From: an uncultured Paracoccaceae bacterium
Lineage (GTDB): Bacteria > Pseudomonadota > Alphaproteobacteria > Rhodobacterales > Rhodobacteraceae
Length of the DNA: 64,000 bases
Reading direction: 5' to 3'
NCBI GenBank assembly: GCA_947500775.1
Contig: CANMTD010000002.1
Span: 372,001-436,000 of the forward strand
Below the pieces are notes generated by a model. That model worked only from the letters and a program-made list of their open reading frames with translations, did not search any database and was not told the origin of the DNA. Below, piece by piece: positions 50,187 to 58,488 of this stretch; positions within the stretch are counted from its first letter, which is position 1, and each line of letters begins with the position of its first letter. The position numbers and the translations under genes are program-made.

Positions 50187-50984
50187 ATGACCGGCTTTTT
50201 GCTGGAGAACCATGACAGTGGTCAGATGGGCGACCATTCAGACGCGCCTGACCTGACAGAACAGACCGCTGCGGAAAATCCCGGCGGTTCATTAAAGTTT
50301 AACTTCGACCAGTATTCCGGGAACGGCGCCGTCACCTTGCGTGACACGGGCGCCGCGCTGACCGGAATGGCGGTCTTCTAGAATATCGAGTATATTGTGC
50401 CCTGTTTTACACCCGGAACGTCCATCGCAACCCCACGCGGCGAACATCTTGTCGAAGAGCTGGCGCTTGGCGACCAGATCATCACCCGCGAAAACGGCAT
50501 TCAGCAGATCCGCTGGATCGGACGCATTTCGTTGGGCGCCAAAGAGTTGGCGGCCAATCCTCATCTGAAACCGGTCCTGATCCAGAAAGGCGCGCTTGGC
50601 AACGGTCTGCCGGAACGGGACATGCTGGTCAGCCCCAATCATCGCATTCTGGTCGCCAATGATCGCACCGCGCTGTATTTCGAAGACGAAGAGGCGCTGG
50701 TTGCGGCCAAACATCTGGTCAACAATCTGGGCGTGCATCGCATGGATACGATGGCGACCAGCTATGTCCATTTCCTGTTCGACAGGCACGAGATGGTCTT
50801 GTCAAACGGCGCCTGGACCGAAAGCTTCCAGCCCGAGGATCAGTCGCTTAAAGGCGTCGGCAATTCCCAGCGGACCGAAATATTCCAACTGTTCCCGGAA
50901 TTGAAAATCCGTCACGGGCAAGGGGATTACGATACCCCGCGCAATCGCCGCAAGAAACATGATGTCCGCCTTGTAACGCATTGA
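50187..50984 (+). pseudogene. Hint-domain protein gene interrupted by an in-frame amber codon
   Basis: One frame of 266 codons, ATG at 50187 with GAGGGA upstream, is interrupted by TAG at 50379-50381 (codon 65). After the stop the frame reads NIEYIVPCFTPGTSIATPRG, the conserved start of the roseobacter Hedgehog/intein (Hint) module, continuing to LPERDMLVSPNHRILVAND and FDRHEMVLSNGAWTESFQ. In relatives a residue such as E or S fills this position (F-x-NIE), so a single base change explains the stop. The parts could be a recent pseudogene, a readthrough product, or restart at GTG 50397, though its ribosome-binding site is weak. Hint domains catalyse self-cleavage at their N-terminal Cys. Confidence 0.8.
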
Positions 50985-51002
50985 ATGAAAAGAGTATGCA
51001 GC

Positions 51003-51065
51003 GACCGCCCTTTGATCTGGGCGGTCAATATCAGGCGGCGTTCCGGGGGGCGGAGCGCCGCCTGA
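51003..51065. terminator. Two tandem hairpins between convergent genes
   Basis: GACCGCCC (51003-51010) pairs perfectly with GGGCGGTC (51019-51026), loop 8 nt. TCAGGCGGCG (51031-51040) pairs perfectly with CGCCGCCTGA (51056-51065), loop 15 nt. They lie in the 91 bp between the Hint gene and the MobA-like gene and could serve as terminators for either direction. Neither has a strong T run. Confidence 0.6.
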
Positions 51066-51075
51066 AATTTGTGGA

Positions 51076-51684
51076 TCACAGTTTCGTCCGGGCCCGCCAA
51101 TTGGCCCAATCCTCGGGCGTATCCAGATCGGTCAGCGCGGCCCGATCCGGCAGGGGAACCTGCAGGACGCGGTCCCGGTATTGTTGCACCACGTCGCGCG
51201 CGCCGCGATCGCCTTGCAATTGCAACAGGGCCGGAAAACAGAAGCGGGGGAACAGAACCGGATGACCCGGCTGGTTATCCGCACTGGTGGCCCGCACGAT
51301 CGATGGTTTATCTTCGCTGTTGAACTTGCTGATAATGCTGAAAAAAGCATCTTTATCCAGTTCCGGCATATCGGCAGGTACAATCAAGACCGCCGTACAA
51401 TCGGGCGGCAGCTGCGCCACCCCGGCGCGGATCGAAGAGGCCATGCCGCTGGCCGCATCCGCCACCTCGACCACGGTCAGCCGTTCGGCCAGATCGGCCA
51501 GCACCGCCCGTCGCGCGGGCGCATTGGGCGGCAGCGTGACCAGCACCCGGTCGGCGGCGGCAAGGGCCGCCTGTGCCTGACGGTGCAACAGCGGTTCGCC
51601 GTCGATCCGTTCCAACAGCTTGTCGCCACCGCGCATCCGGGTGGAGCCGCCCGCCGCCAGCAGCAATATCGCAACATCATCCAT
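51076..51684 (-). CDS. MobA/MocA-like nucleotidyltransferase
   Basis: A 202-residue NTP-transferase-3 protein. The nucleotide loop is LLLAAGGSTRMRGGDKLLERIDGEPLLHR; VPADMPELD holds the metal-binding aspartate; NQPGHPVLFPR is the family's substrate region. Such enzymes make molybdopterin cytosine or guanine dinucleotides, but related ones serve other cofactors, and no molybdenum enzyme is nearby. It is last in the minus-strand cluster, 33 bp after the GcvT-fused dehydrogenase gene. Confidence 0.85.
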   Translation of the reverse strand: MDDVAILLLAAGGSTRMRGGDKLLERIDGEPLLHRQAQAALAAADRVLVTLPPNAPARRAVLADLAERLTVVEVADAASGMASSIRAGVAQLPPDCTAVLIVPADMPELDKDAFFSIISKFNSEDKPSIVRATSADNQPGHPVLFPRFCFPALLQLQGDRGARDVVQQYRDRVLQVPLPDRAALTDLDTPEDWANWRARTKL

Positions 51685-51717
51685 GGGCGGCAGGCTAACG
51701 CCTAAGTCACCCCGCCG

Positions 51718-54126
51718 CTAGCCGCGCATCCGGGCGCCATCGGCATCGAACAGCGGCGTGGTGATCAATGTGGCCGGGCACATCCGGCCCAAAAGCTCGA
51801 TCTCGACCGCCAGCCCGTCCTGCGCCAGATCACGCGGGATCAGGCCCAGCGCGATGGATTTCCCCGTCCAATGCGAATAGCCGCCCGAGGTGCAGAACCC
51901 CTGAACCGTGCCGTCGATCCAGATCGGTTCATAGGCGATGACATCGGCATCTTCGGTCTGCACCTCGAAGGCACAAAGCATCCGTGCGGCACCTGCATCG
52001 CGTTCCGCCTCGGCCGCCGCACGACCGATGAAGGGGGCGTTTTTCTTGAACGACATGAACCGGTCCAGCCCGGTTTCGGCGGCGGTGTAATCGGGCGAGA
52101 ATTCGCGCAGCCACGAGCCGAAGAATTTATCCAGCCGCAGGCTCATCATCGCGCGCATGCCAAAGGGCGCCAGCCCCAGATCCTGACCGTTGTCCCACAG
52201 CACCTGCCACAGGGCGCGCTGATCCATCGGATCGCAGTAAATCTCATACCCCAGATCGCCGGTATAGCTGACCCGCTGCACGATGCAGGAGGCCATGCCC
52301 ACCGTCATCCGGCGCACGTCCAGAAACCGCATCCCGGCCACATCGTCGCGGGTGCAGCGCGCCAGCAACTCGCGGGCCTTGGGGCCTGCGATCTGGAACC
52401 CGTTGCGCCGGTCCGAGATGTTTTCGACCGACACGCCATCCTCCAGATGTTGCAGGAACCAGCGCAGGTGAAAGCTTTGGCTGCCATAGCTGGCGGTCAG
52501 CTGGAATTCATCGTCTTCAAGGCACGAGACGGTGAAATCGCCCATCAGCTTGCCCTTGGGCGACAGCATCGGGGTCAGCGACAGGCGTCCGGGGGCGGGG
52601 ATGCGGCCTGCCATGATCCGGTCCAGCCAGTCGCGGGCATTGGGGCCGGTGACGCGGAACTTGCCGAAATTATGCACCTCGTTGATGCCGACGCCTTCGC
52701 GCACGGCGCGGACTTCGCGCGCGGTGGCCTCCCACGCGTTGGACCGGCGGAAGGTCGGGGTTTCATAGCGCGGCTCGTCGCCTTTGGCGTAGTAATTGAC
52801 GACCTCAAGCCCGAATTGCTGGCCCCAGACCGCGCCCATGCTGTCAAAGATGTCATACATCGGCGTGGTGCGGCAGGGGCGGGCGGCGGGCAGTTCTTCG
52901 TTCGGATAGCTGACCGAGAACCGGTTCTGATAATTCTCGATCACCTTGGGCACGGTATAGCCGGGCGTGATCCAGTCGCCGAACCGCGCGCAATCCAGCG
53001 CGAAAGAATTCTGATCCGGCTCGCCATGGATCATCCATTGCGCCAGCGTCAGCCCGACACCGCCGCCCTGGCTGAACCCGGCCATGACCGCGCAGGCCGA
53101 CCAGTAATTGCGCATCCCCGGCACCGGACCGACCAGCGGGTTGCCGTCCGGGGCAAAGGTAAAGGGCCCGTGGATCACGTTTTTCACGCCCGCGCTTTCC
53201 AGCACCGGGAACCGGCGATAGGCGAATTCGATGCTGGCCTCGACCTTGTCCAGATTGTCGGGCAGCAGTTCGTGCCCGAAATCCCAGGGCGTGCCATCCA
53301 GCGACCAGCCTTCGCAGGGTTTTTCATAGAACCCGATGCACAGACCCCGGCCTTCCTGCCGCAGATAGCTTTCGCCGCCGGGGTCGATCACATGGGGAAA
53401 CTCGGCGCCGCGTTCATAAATCTGGGGGATGTCGTCGGTCACGATATACTGATGCGCCATCGGCAGCAGCGGGAAATAGACGCCCGCCATCGCCCCCACC
53501 TCGCGCGCCCACAGGCCACCGGCGTTGACCACATGTTCGGCGTGGATGGTGCCCTTTTCGGTGACCACATCCCATGTGCCATCGGCGCGTTGGTTGGTTT
53601 CGATGACGCGGCAGTGCAATTCGATCTCGGCCCCCGCCATCCGGGCGGCGCGGGCATAGGCGTGGGTGGTGCCCGAAGGGTCCAGATGCCCGTCCAGCGG
53701 ATCGTACAGCCCGCCGATCACCCCGTCGATATTCACCAGCTCGGCGCGTTCCTTGATCTCGGAGGGGCCCAGAATTTCGGTGTGCAGCCCCATATAGCGG
53801 TGCTTGGCGCGTTCGGCCTTCAGCATGTCGAACCGTTCCTGCGTATCGGCCAGGGTGATGCCGCCCACATGGTGCAACCCGCAGGACATGCCGGTGATCT
53901 CTTCCAGTTCCTTGTACAGGCCGATGGTATAGCCCTGCAGGGCCGCCATATTGGTGTCGCCGTTCAGCGTGTGAAACCCGCCCGCCGCGTGCCAGGTTGA
54001 CCCGCTGGTCAGTTCGGACCGTTCCAACAGCATCACGTCGGACCAGCCCAGTTTGGTCAGGTGATACAATACCGAACAGCCAACGACGCCGCCGCCGATG
54101 ACACAGACCCGAGTGGTGGTTTTCAT
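51718..54126 (-). CDS. FAD-dependent dehydrogenase fused to GcvT (dimethylglycine/sarcosine dehydrogenase-like)
   Basis: An 802-residue protein. The N-terminal DAO-type FAD domain begins RVCVIGGGVVGCSVLYHL and carries SGSTWHAAGGFH, where the His is the covalent flavin site in DMGDH relatives. The FAO_M linker is followed by GcvT domains (NFGKFRVTGPNARDWLDRI; SYTGDLGYEIY). Such proteins oxidise methylated glycines and pass the methyl group to tetrahydrofolate. The ATG at 54126 (AGGA upstream) is used. It sits 122 bp after livM and with the GbdR-like regulator, so methylated-amine catabolism is inferred; the exact substrate is not proven. Confidence 0.88.
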   Translation of the reverse strand: MKTTTRVCVIGGGVVGCSVLYHLTKLGWSDVMLLERSELTSGSTWHAAGGFHTLNGDTNMAALQGYTIGLYKELEEITGMSCGLHHVGGITLADTQERFDMLKAERAKHRYMGLHTEILGPSEIKERAELVNIDGVIGGLYDPLDGHLDPSGTTHAYARAARMAGAEIELHCRVIETNQRADGTWDVVTEKGTIHAEHVVNAGGLWAREVGAMAGVYFPLLPMAHQYIVTDDIPQIYERGAEFPHVIDPGGESYLRQEGRGLCIGFYEKPCEGWSLDGTPWDFGHELLPDNLDKVEASIEFAYRRFPVLESAGVKNVIHGPFTFAPDGNPLVGPVPGMRNYWSACAVMAGFSQGGGVGLTLAQWMIHGEPDQNSFALDCARFGDWITPGYTVPKVIENYQNRFSVSYPNEELPAARPCRTTPMYDIFDSMGAVWGQQFGLEVVNYYAKGDEPRYETPTFRRSNAWEATAREVRAVREGVGINEVHNFGKFRVTGPNARDWLDRIMAGRIPAPGRLSLTPMLSPKGKLMGDFTVSCLEDDEFQLTASYGSQSFHLRWFLQHLEDGVSVENISDRRNGFQIAGPKARELLARCTRDDVAGMRFLDVRRMTVGMASCIVQRVSYTGDLGYEIYCDPMDQRALWQVLWDNGQDLGLAPFGMRAMMSLRLDKFFGSWLREFSPDYTAAETGLDRFMSFKKNAPFIGRAAAEAERDAGAARMLCAFEVQTEDADVIAYEPIWIDGTVQGFCTSGGYSHWTGKSIALGLIPRDLAQDGLAVEIELLGRMCPATLITTPLFDADGARMRG

Positions 54127-54248
54127 TGGGGGGTTCCTCACGCCAAAATCGCTTGCATTTTAGGGCAGCGTGACGGCGCAAGGGGCGGGCGGCAAGTCGG
54201 GTTACGACATGATCTGTCGTTTGCGGACCATGGCCCGTTTTCGGCGGG

Positions 54249-55547
54249 TCACCGTTCGGGGATCAAACCGCGCGGGCTGAACCGCAGCACCAGCAACAAA
54301 ACCACCCCCATGGTCAACAGCCGCATATGGGCGGTGCTGTCCAGCAGATGCTGTTTCAGGGCCGATCCGTCCTCCATCCCGGCGGTGATCAGCTGCATCA
54401 GGCCGTTGCCCAGCGGTTCGACCTGAATCCACAGGAACCAGATCAGCATACCGCCCAGAACCGCCCCGAAATTATTGCCCGACCCGCCGACGATCACCAT
54501 CACCCAGATCAGAAAGGTAAAGCGCAGCGGCTGATAGGACGACGGCGTCAACTGCCCGTCCAGCGTGGTCATCATCGCCCCCGCCAGCCCGCAGACCGCC
54601 GAGCCCAGAATGAAGATCTGCAAATGCCGGGCGGTGACATCCTTGCCCATCGCCTCGGCCGCGACTTCATTGTCGCGGATCGCGCGCATCATCCGGCCCC
54701 AGGGCGAATGCAGCGCCCGCTGGCTGAGCCAGATCAGGATCAGCAGAACCGCGGTGAACAGCAGCCCGTAGGACAGTTTGACAAACAGCGTCGATCCGGT
54801 GACGGGGTCCAGCCCAAAGGCCGCCGCGCGGTCGATAAAACCGGCGCTGTTCTGCAGGTCGATCTCATAGGGGACGGGGCGGGGCAGGCCGTTCACGTTC
54901 TTGACCCCGCGCGCCAGCCAGTCTTCGTTTTTCATCACAGCGATCACGATCTCGGCGATGCCCAGCGTCGCAATCGCAAGGTAGTCGGAGCGCAGCCCCA
55001 GCGCCGTCTTGCCGATCACCCAGGCCGCCCCTGCGGCCAGCAGACCGCCCACCGGCCAGCTGATCAGAATCGGCAGGCCCAGACCGCCCAGATAGCCGGT
55101 GGCGGCGGGGTTCACGGCCTCGATCGCGGCGACGGCCGGATCGAACAGGGCGCGATACAGGAAAAACCCGCCGATCAGCAGGGCCAACAGGGTCAGCGTG
55201 CGGGCCCGGCCCGCCGTCATCCGCCGCCACGCGATCACCGCCGCGGCAATCGTCGCGGCCCCCACCGCCAGCGCCAGCAGAACCCGCGCGCCACCGGCGG
55301 CCCAGGCAGCGTTGACCGGCGGCATCGACACCAGAACCGCGCCCAGACCGCCCAGAGCCACGAACCCCATGATCCCGATGTTGAAGAGCCCGGCATAACC
55401 CCATTGCATGTTCACGCCCAAGGCCATGATCGCCGAAATCAGCCCCATGTTCAGGATGGTCAGCGCGGTGTTCCAGCTTTGCACAAAGCCGGTTCCGATG
55501 AACAACAGTGCCACAAAGGCGAACAAAAGCGCGTCGCGACGGGTCAT
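54249..55547 (-). CDS. livM: Branched-chain-type ABC transporter permease LivM
   Basis: A 432-residue membrane permease. Family elements are MQWGYAGLFNIGIMGFVALGGLGAV, LGLRSDYLAIATLGIAEIV and GRMMRAIRDNEVAAEAMGKDV; the EAA-like loop is followed by the C-terminal helices. The ATG at 55547 overlaps the livH stop (ATGA). A longer open frame upstream overlaps livH and is not used. An insert of about 100 residues with hydrophobic segments follows the first conserved block. Confidence 0.92.
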   Translation of the reverse strand: MTRRDALLFAFVALLFIGTGFVQSWNTALTILNMGLISAIMALGVNMQWGYAGLFNIGIMGFVALGGLGAVLVSMPPVNAAWAAGGARVLLALAVGAATIAAAVIAWRRMTAGRARTLTLLALLIGGFFLYRALFDPAVAAIEAVNPAATGYLGGLGLPILISWPVGGLLAAGAAWVIGKTALGLRSDYLAIATLGIAEIVIAVMKNEDWLARGVKNVNGLPRPVPYEIDLQNSAGFIDRAAAFGLDPVTGSTLFVKLSYGLLFTAVLLILIWLSQRALHSPWGRMMRAIRDNEVAAEAMGKDVTARHLQIFILGSAVCGLAGAMMTTLDGQLTPSSYQPLRFTFLIWVMVIVGGSGNNFGAVLGGMLIWFLWIQVEPLGNGLMQLITAGMEDGSALKQHLLDSTAHMRLLTMGVVLLLVLRFSPRGLIPER

Positions 55548-56554
55548 ACGGATTTCCCCTTGAACAGCCCCGTGGGCCGGAACAGCAGCACGATGATCAG
55601 GATGGCAAAGCTGACGGCGAATTTGTAATCGGTCGACATCAGTTGGACCAACCCCGTGGGTTCCAGCCCGTCGGGCATCAGATAGACCAGCACCTTTTTC
55701 CAGGCATAGGTCACGGTCACCTCGGAAAAGGCGATGACGAACCCGCCGACGATGGCGCCCAGCGGGTTGCCAAGGCCCCCGACGATCGCGCTGGCAAAGA
55801 TCGGCAACAGCAGCTGGAAATAGGTGAAGGGTTTGAAGGATTTGTCCAATCCATACAAAACCCCCGCAATTGTCGCCAAGGCCGCAACGATCAGCCACGT
55901 ATACATCACCACCCGGTCGGGGTTGATGCCCGACAGCAGGGCCAGATCCTCGTTATCGCTGAAGGCGCGCATGGATTTTCCGGTGCGGGTGCGGTTCAGG
56001 AACCAGAACAGCAGCGCCACCACGATCACCGCCGTCACCACGGTGATGCCCTGGGTGGTGCGAATGGCCAGACCTTCGCTGAGGCCCGTCATCTCTTTGA
56101 ATTCGCGGGCCTTGATGATGAACCGCGCGCCATCGGCAAAGCGCTGATCGTCGGGGCCGATGATGAACCGGGTCAGCCCGTTCATGATGAACATCACCCC
56201 CATCGACACGATCACCAGAATGACCGGCGCGGCCTTTTGCTGGCGATAGAACCGATAGACCACCCTGTCCGTGCCCAGCAGCAGCAGCGCCGTGGCCGCG
56301 ATGCCGAAGGGCAGGGCCAGCAGGGCGGTGGGCAGGGGGGCAATGCCGATGCCAAGCGCCTGCAACGCCCAGGTGACCAGCACGGTCACCATGGTGCCAA
56401 AGGCCATGGTGTCGCCATGGGCAAAGTTGGAAAACCGCAGGATGCCGTAGATCAGGGTCACCCCAAGCGCGCCAAGCGCCAACTGGCTGCCATAGGCGAT
56501 GGCGGGGATCAGGACAAAGTTGGACAGGGCCACAAGGGCATTCAGGACCTCCAT
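55544..56554 (-). CDS. livH: Branched-chain-type ABC transporter permease LivH
   Basis: A 336-residue permease: SQLALGALGVTLIYGILRFSNFAHGD is the family N-terminus; RTRTGKSMRAFSDNEDLALLSGINPDRV the cytosolic loop; GGLGNPLGAIVGGFVIAFSE the C-terminal signature. I chose the ATG at 56554 because it overlaps the stop of the upstream small gene (TGATG); an ATG at 56572 is in frame. Overlaps livM. Confidence 0.93.
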   Translation of the reverse strand: MEVLNALVALSNFVLIPAIAYGSQLALGALGVTLIYGILRFSNFAHGDTMAFGTMVTVLVTWALQALGIGIAPLPTALLALPFGIAATALLLLGTDRVVYRFYRQQKAAPVILVIVSMGVMFIMNGLTRFIIGPDDQRFADGARFIIKAREFKEMTGLSEGLAIRTTQGITVVTAVIVVALLFWFLNRTRTGKSMRAFSDNEDLALLSGINPDRVVMYTWLIVAALATIAGVLYGLDKSFKPFTYFQLLLPIFASAIVGGLGNPLGAIVGGFVIAFSEVTVTYAWKKVLVYLMPDGLEPTGLVQLMSTDYKFAVSFAILIIVLLFRPTGLFKGKSV

Positions 56555-56901
56555 CAGAAAATGCCCTCGCACTGGCCAAGATAGCTGACGACCAGCGGCC
56601 CGTCGTGCAGATGCGCCGTCATGCGCGCGCCATCTTTGGTTATGGTCAGCATGTAACGGGCGCCGTCGCCCGATGCGATCACGCTGACCAAACCGGGTTC
56701 TGCCCGCGTATCCGCGATGGCCAGCGTGCCGAAATCGGTTTCAATCGTCTGCGCGGCAATGTCCATCTCGGCCGCAAAACTGCTGTCGGCGCAGGCCTCC
56801 GCCTCGAAACATTCGGTGTCGAACCGGCACATCGCCGCCTGCGCCGCCGGCGTGAATACGGTCATCATGGCGATGGAAAAAACAACCAGGCGCATCCTCA
56901 T
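56554..56901 (-). CDS. Small secreted four-cysteine protein embedded in the liv operon
   Basis: 115 residues. A signal peptide (LVVFSIAMMTVFTPAAQA) is followed by a mature part with C25, C31, C37 and C111, able to form two disulfides. I do not recognise the family. Its ATG overlaps the livF stop (ATGA) and its stop overlaps the livH start (TGATG), so it is translated as part of the transporter operon. A periplasmic accessory role in binding or regulation is a guess from context only. Confidence 0.75.
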   Translation of the reverse strand: MRMRLVVFSIAMMTVFTPAAQAAMCRFDTECFEAEACADSSFAAEMDIAAQTIETDFGTLAIADTRAEPGLVSVIASGDGARYMLTITKDGARMTAHLHDGPLVVSYLGQCEGIF

Positions 56902-57608
56902 CCCCCCAAAAACGTCCGGCGGACCTCGGGGTCGGCCAACAGCTCTTTGCCGGTGCCGGTGAAGGCATTCGCGCCCTGCACCAGAACATAGCCCTTATCG
57001 GCGATCTCCAGCGCCTGACGGGCGTTCTGTTCGACCATCAGGATCGAGATTCCGGTGCGGGCGACCTCGATGATCCGGTCGAACAGCTCATCCATCACGA
57101 TCGGGCTGACGCCGGCGGTCGGTTCGTCCAGCATCAACAGTTTCGGCTGGGTCATCAGCGCGCGGCCCACGGCCACCTGCTGGCGTTGCCCGCCCGACAA
57201 CTCACCCGCGTGCTGGCGGCGTTTGTCGTGCAGGATCGGGAACAGGTCATAGACCTGCACCATCGTGCCCGAGATATCGTCGCGGCGCAGAAACGCGCCC
57301 ATTTCAAGGTTTTCCTCGACCGTCATCGAGGTAAAGATGTTCTGCGTCTGCGGGACAAAGGCCATGCCCTTGGCCACGCGCGCCTGCGGGGACAGGGCGG
57401 TGATATCCTCGCCATCCAGCCGCACGGCCCCCGAATGGATGTTCAGCATCCCGAACACCGCCTTCATCGCCGTCGATTTGCCCGCGCCATTGGGCCCGAC
57501 GATCACCGCGATCTGGCCTTTTTCGACGGCCAGCGTGCAATCGTGCAGGATATCCGCGCCGCCATAGCCGCCGGTCATGCGGTCGCCGATCAGAAAGGGC
57601 TCAGCCAT
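56898..57608 (-). CDS. livF: Branched-chain-type ABC transporter ATPase LivF
   Basis: A 236-residue ATPase: Walker A GPNGAGKSTAMKAVFG, signature ELSGGQRQQVAVGRAL, Walker B PKLLMLDEPTAGVSP, H-loop ILMVEQN. The short C-terminus ends VRRTFLGG, typical of LivF. Overlaps livG by 8 bp and the small secreted-protein gene by 4 bp. Confidence 0.94.
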   Translation of the reverse strand: MAEPFLIGDRMTGGYGGADILHDCTLAVEKGQIAVIVGPNGAGKSTAMKAVFGMLNIHSGAVRLDGEDITALSPQARVAKGMAFVPQTQNIFTSMTVEENLEMGAFLRRDDISGTMVQVYDLFPILHDKRRQHAGELSGGQRQQVAVGRALMTQPKLLMLDEPTAGVSPIVMDELFDRIIEVARTGISILMVEQNARQALEIADKGYVLVQGANAFTGTGKELLADPEVRRTFLGG

Positions 57609-58401
57609 GGGCCTTGTCCTTCACCTTGTCCTTCACCTTGTTCTTCAGCCCGGTGCCAAGATAGGCCTCGATCACCGCTTCGTTCTGCATGATCTCATCC
57701 GCCTTGCCCTGGGCCAGCACGTGGCCTTCGGCCATCACGATTACCGGGTCGCACAGGCGGGCGATGAAATCCATGTCATGTTCGATCAGGCAGAAGGTAT
57801 AGCCGCGTTCCTTGTTCAGCCGCACGATGGCGTCGCCGATGGTGTTCAGCAGGGTCCGGTTCACCCCGGCGCCGACCTCGTCCAGAAACACGATCCTGGC
57901 GTCGACCATCATGGTACGCCCCAGTTCCAGCAGCTTTTTCTGCCCGCCGGACAGGTTCCCGGCCTTTTCATCGGCCAGATGGCTGATGGTCAGGAAGTCC
58001 AGCACCTCATCGGCCTTGGCGGCCAGGGCGCGGTCCTGCGTGGCAACGGCGCCGCGGCGAAACCAGGCGTTCCACAGCGTTTCGCCGATCTGCCCGCCGG
58101 GCACCATCATCAGGTTTTCGCGCACGGTCATCGACGAAAATTCATGCGCGATCTGAAAGGTGCGCAGCAGCCCCTTGTGGAACAGCGCGTGCGGGGGCAG
58201 GCCGGTGATATCTTCGCCCTGCATGGTCACAGTGCCCGATGTGGGTTTAAGAACGCCAGCGATCACATTGAAAAGAGTGGTCTTTCCTGCACCATTCGGG
58301 CCAATCAACCCGGTAATGGAGCCTTCGGCGATTTCGATTGTCGCCCCGTCGACGGCACGAAACCCGCCAAAATGCTTGTGCACGTCGCGTGCAACGATCA
58401 T
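57601..58401 (-). CDS. livG: Branched-chain-type ABC transporter ATPase LivG
   Basis: A 266-residue ATPase: Walker A GPNGAGKTTLFNVIAG, signature NLSGGQKKLLELGR, Walker B ARIVFLDEVGAGVN, FCLIEHDMDF. The C-terminus GTGLKNKVKDKVKDKAHG holds a short lysine-rich repeat. The ATG at 58401 has AAAGGG 8 nt upstream; a GTG at 58410 is possible. Overlaps livF. Confidence 0.94.
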   Translation of the reverse strand: MIVARDVHKHFGGFRAVDGATIEIAEGSITGLIGPNGAGKTTLFNVIAGVLKPTSGTVTMQGEDITGLPPHALFHKGLLRTFQIAHEFSSMTVRENLMMVPGGQIGETLWNAWFRRGAVATQDRALAAKADEVLDFLTISHLADEKAGNLSGGQKKLLELGRTMMVDARIVFLDEVGAGVNRTLLNTIGDAIVRLNKERGYTFCLIEHDMDFIARLCDPVIVMAEGHVLAQGKADEIMQNEAVIEAYLGTGLKNKVKDKVKDKAHG

Positions 58402-58442
58402 CCCCGTCACCCTTTCGCATTTCTATGCGTATCGTTTTAAAC

Positions 58443-58472
58443 AAGTGTCCCGGCACATAGGCCGGGACACTT
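58443..58472 (-). terminator. Perfect 12-bp stem-loop between livK and livG
   Basis: Arms 58443-58454 (AAGTGTCCCGGC) and 58461-58472 (GCCGGGACACTT) pair perfectly with a 6-nt loop. It begins 16 bp behind the livK stop and precedes livG on the same strand. On the minus strand TTGTTT follows, a weak terminator tail. It probably limits transcription into livGFHM and stabilises livK mRNA. Confidence 0.7.
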
Positions 58473-58488
58473 CATTCGTAAAGCGCTT

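Noticed and set aside
51871-54000. 709-codon plus-strand frame
   Set aside because: Antisense to the GcvT-fused dehydrogenase; composition typical of a shadow frame.
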